Shown here: one piece after another, positions 5,446 through 5,879 of the stretch
How the letters are laid out: each line of letters opens with the position of its first letter
How positions within the stretch are numbered: position 1 is the first letter of the stretch
NCBI GenBank assembly: GCA_043721855.1
Contig: JAYSPY010000097.1
Span: 1-5,879, forward strand
Origin: JACMNW01 sp043721855
Lineage (GTDB): Bacteria; Pseudomonadota; Alphaproteobacteria; Rhodobacterales; Rhodobacteraceae
Direction: 5' to 3'
Length of the DNA: 5,879 bases
Position numbers and translations under genes: made by a program
The notes under the pieces: generated by a model
Told to the model about the DNA's origin: nothing
Database searches by the model: none
What the model saw: the letters and a program-made list of their open reading frames with translations, nothing else

Positions 5446-5465
5446 CCTTTGCCATGGAACAAGGG
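5446..5465 (+). repeat. Small stem-loop downstream of parB
   Basis: CCTTTG (5446-5451) pairs with CAAGGG (5460-5465) around an 8-nt loop that itself contains the palindrome CCATGG. One pair is a U-G wobble on the plus strand but a mismatch on the minus strand, consistent with a structure at the 3' end of the parB transcript, 23 nt past the stop. No T-tract follows directly, so it is not a clear terminator; a TTTTTT run lies farther on at 5488-5493. Confidence 0.25.
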
Positions 5466-5505
5466 CACAAACCTGCCTGTATGGGCCTTTTTTGGCAGTT
5501 CATTC

Positions 5506-5879
5506 GTGATTGACGCAGTTCCTAAAGTTTCTGTTCTGATTGTAAGTTACAACACGCGTGAAATGACGCTGGCGTGTTTGCGGTCTGTTGCGGTGCAAAC
5601 CCAAATCCCGCATGAGGTGATCGTTATTGATAACAAATCACAAGATGGCTCTGCTGAGGCTGTCGCTGCAGAGTTTCCAGATGTTTTGCTGATGGCGGAG
5701 CAGGACAATCACGGTTTTGCCAAAGGCAATAACATTGCAGCAAAGCGGGCTCGGGGCGAGTATGTCTTACTTCTTAACCCCGATACGATTGTTTTGAACG
5801 GTGCTATTGACCAACTGGTGGCCTTTGCCGAGCGCAAGCCAAGGGCAAAAATATGGGGCGGGCGCACGTTTTTTGGCGA
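5506..5879 (+). CDS. Family 2 glycosyltransferase, 3' end outside the window
   Basis: The frame is open from GTG 5506 to the window edge (124 codons seen; the family is usually about 250-350 residues). It shows the N-terminal GT2 (GT-A fold) nucleotide-sugar-binding half: VSVLIVSYNTREMTLACLRS near the start, VIVIDNKSQDGSAEAV, NHGFAKGNNIAAKRARGEYV, and LLLNPDT, whose Asp fits the metal-binding DxD-type position. Such enzymes, often rhamnosyltransferase-like, transfer sugars from activated donors to growing surface polysaccharides or lipid-linked chains at the inner membrane; donor and acceptor cannot be read from this part. GTG 5506 is chosen because IDAVPKVSVLIV is a typical N terminus, although no clear ribosome site precedes it and the frame is open further upstream, past the parB stop. 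Third codon positions look more T-rich than in parA, hinting at a different origin. It probably begins a cargo region. Confidence 0.9.
   Translation, partial: MIDAVPKVSVLIVSYNTREMTLACLRSVAVQTQIPHEVIVIDNKSQDGSAEAVAAEFPDVLLMAEQDNHGFAKGNNIAAKRARGEYVLLLNPDTIVLNGAIDQLVAFAERKPRAKIWGGRTFFG

Noticed and set aside
5461..5493. Intrinsic terminator ending in TTTTTT between parB and the glycosyltransferase
   Set aside because: The bases before the T-run give only about a 3-bp GC stem (GCC/GGC), too weak to call.
1..5879. CRISPR arrays, tRNA or rRNA genes
   Set aside because: No regularly spaced repeat-spacer units, tRNA cloverleaf or rRNA-like segments were seen; the only regular repeats are the iterons and the AT-rich 12-mers.

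Overview
The window looks like the replication and partition core of an extrachromosomal replicon (plasmid or chromid) from an alphaproteobacterium, most likely Rhodobacterales (roseobacter group). The proteins point this way: a Rep initiator of the RPA type (my recognition of Pfam PF10134), a long ParA with an N-terminal DNA-binding segment, and a ParB of the kind found beside such initiators on roseobacter plasmids. The genes are GC-rich. The organism call rests on remembered protein families, not on a database search.

Layout, left to right. (1) Positions 1-267: the 3' part of a HicB-type antitoxin gene, cut by the window edge. (2) 298-766: an IS66-family transposase remnant holding only the C-terminal end, followed by what may be the element's right terminus. 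(3) 742-1045: a gene-poor stretch with two overlapping inverted repeats that cannot both form at once. (4) 1046-1264: a small two-helix membrane protein of unknown function. (5) 1265-1478: no gene, but a 13-bp tandem repeat and a stem-loop just past the 3' end of repA. (6) 1479-2531 (minus strand): the Rep initiator. (7) 2532-2954: the probable replication origin between the divergent repA and parA genes. It holds an inverted repeat, a perfect DnaA box, three iterons at exactly 22-bp spacing, an AT-rich tract whose TAAC motif recurs at exactly 12-bp steps, and a nested palindrome just ahead of parA. (8) 2955-4343 and 4412-5422 (plus strand): parA and parB, the latter probably starting at TTG. 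(9) 5506 to the window end: the start of a family 2 glycosyltransferase, cut by the right edge.

How it probably works: Rep binds the iterons, DnaA binds its box, and the AT-rich repeats melt to load the helicase. ParA and ParB then segregate the copies, with the palindrome ahead of parA as the best candidate for a partition site or operator. The HicB gene and IS66 scrap are accessory material. The glycosyltransferase suggests that a surface-polysaccharide cargo region begins on the parB side. Nothing here is a clearly new system; the most interesting parts are the fine structure of the origin and the palindrome at the parA start.
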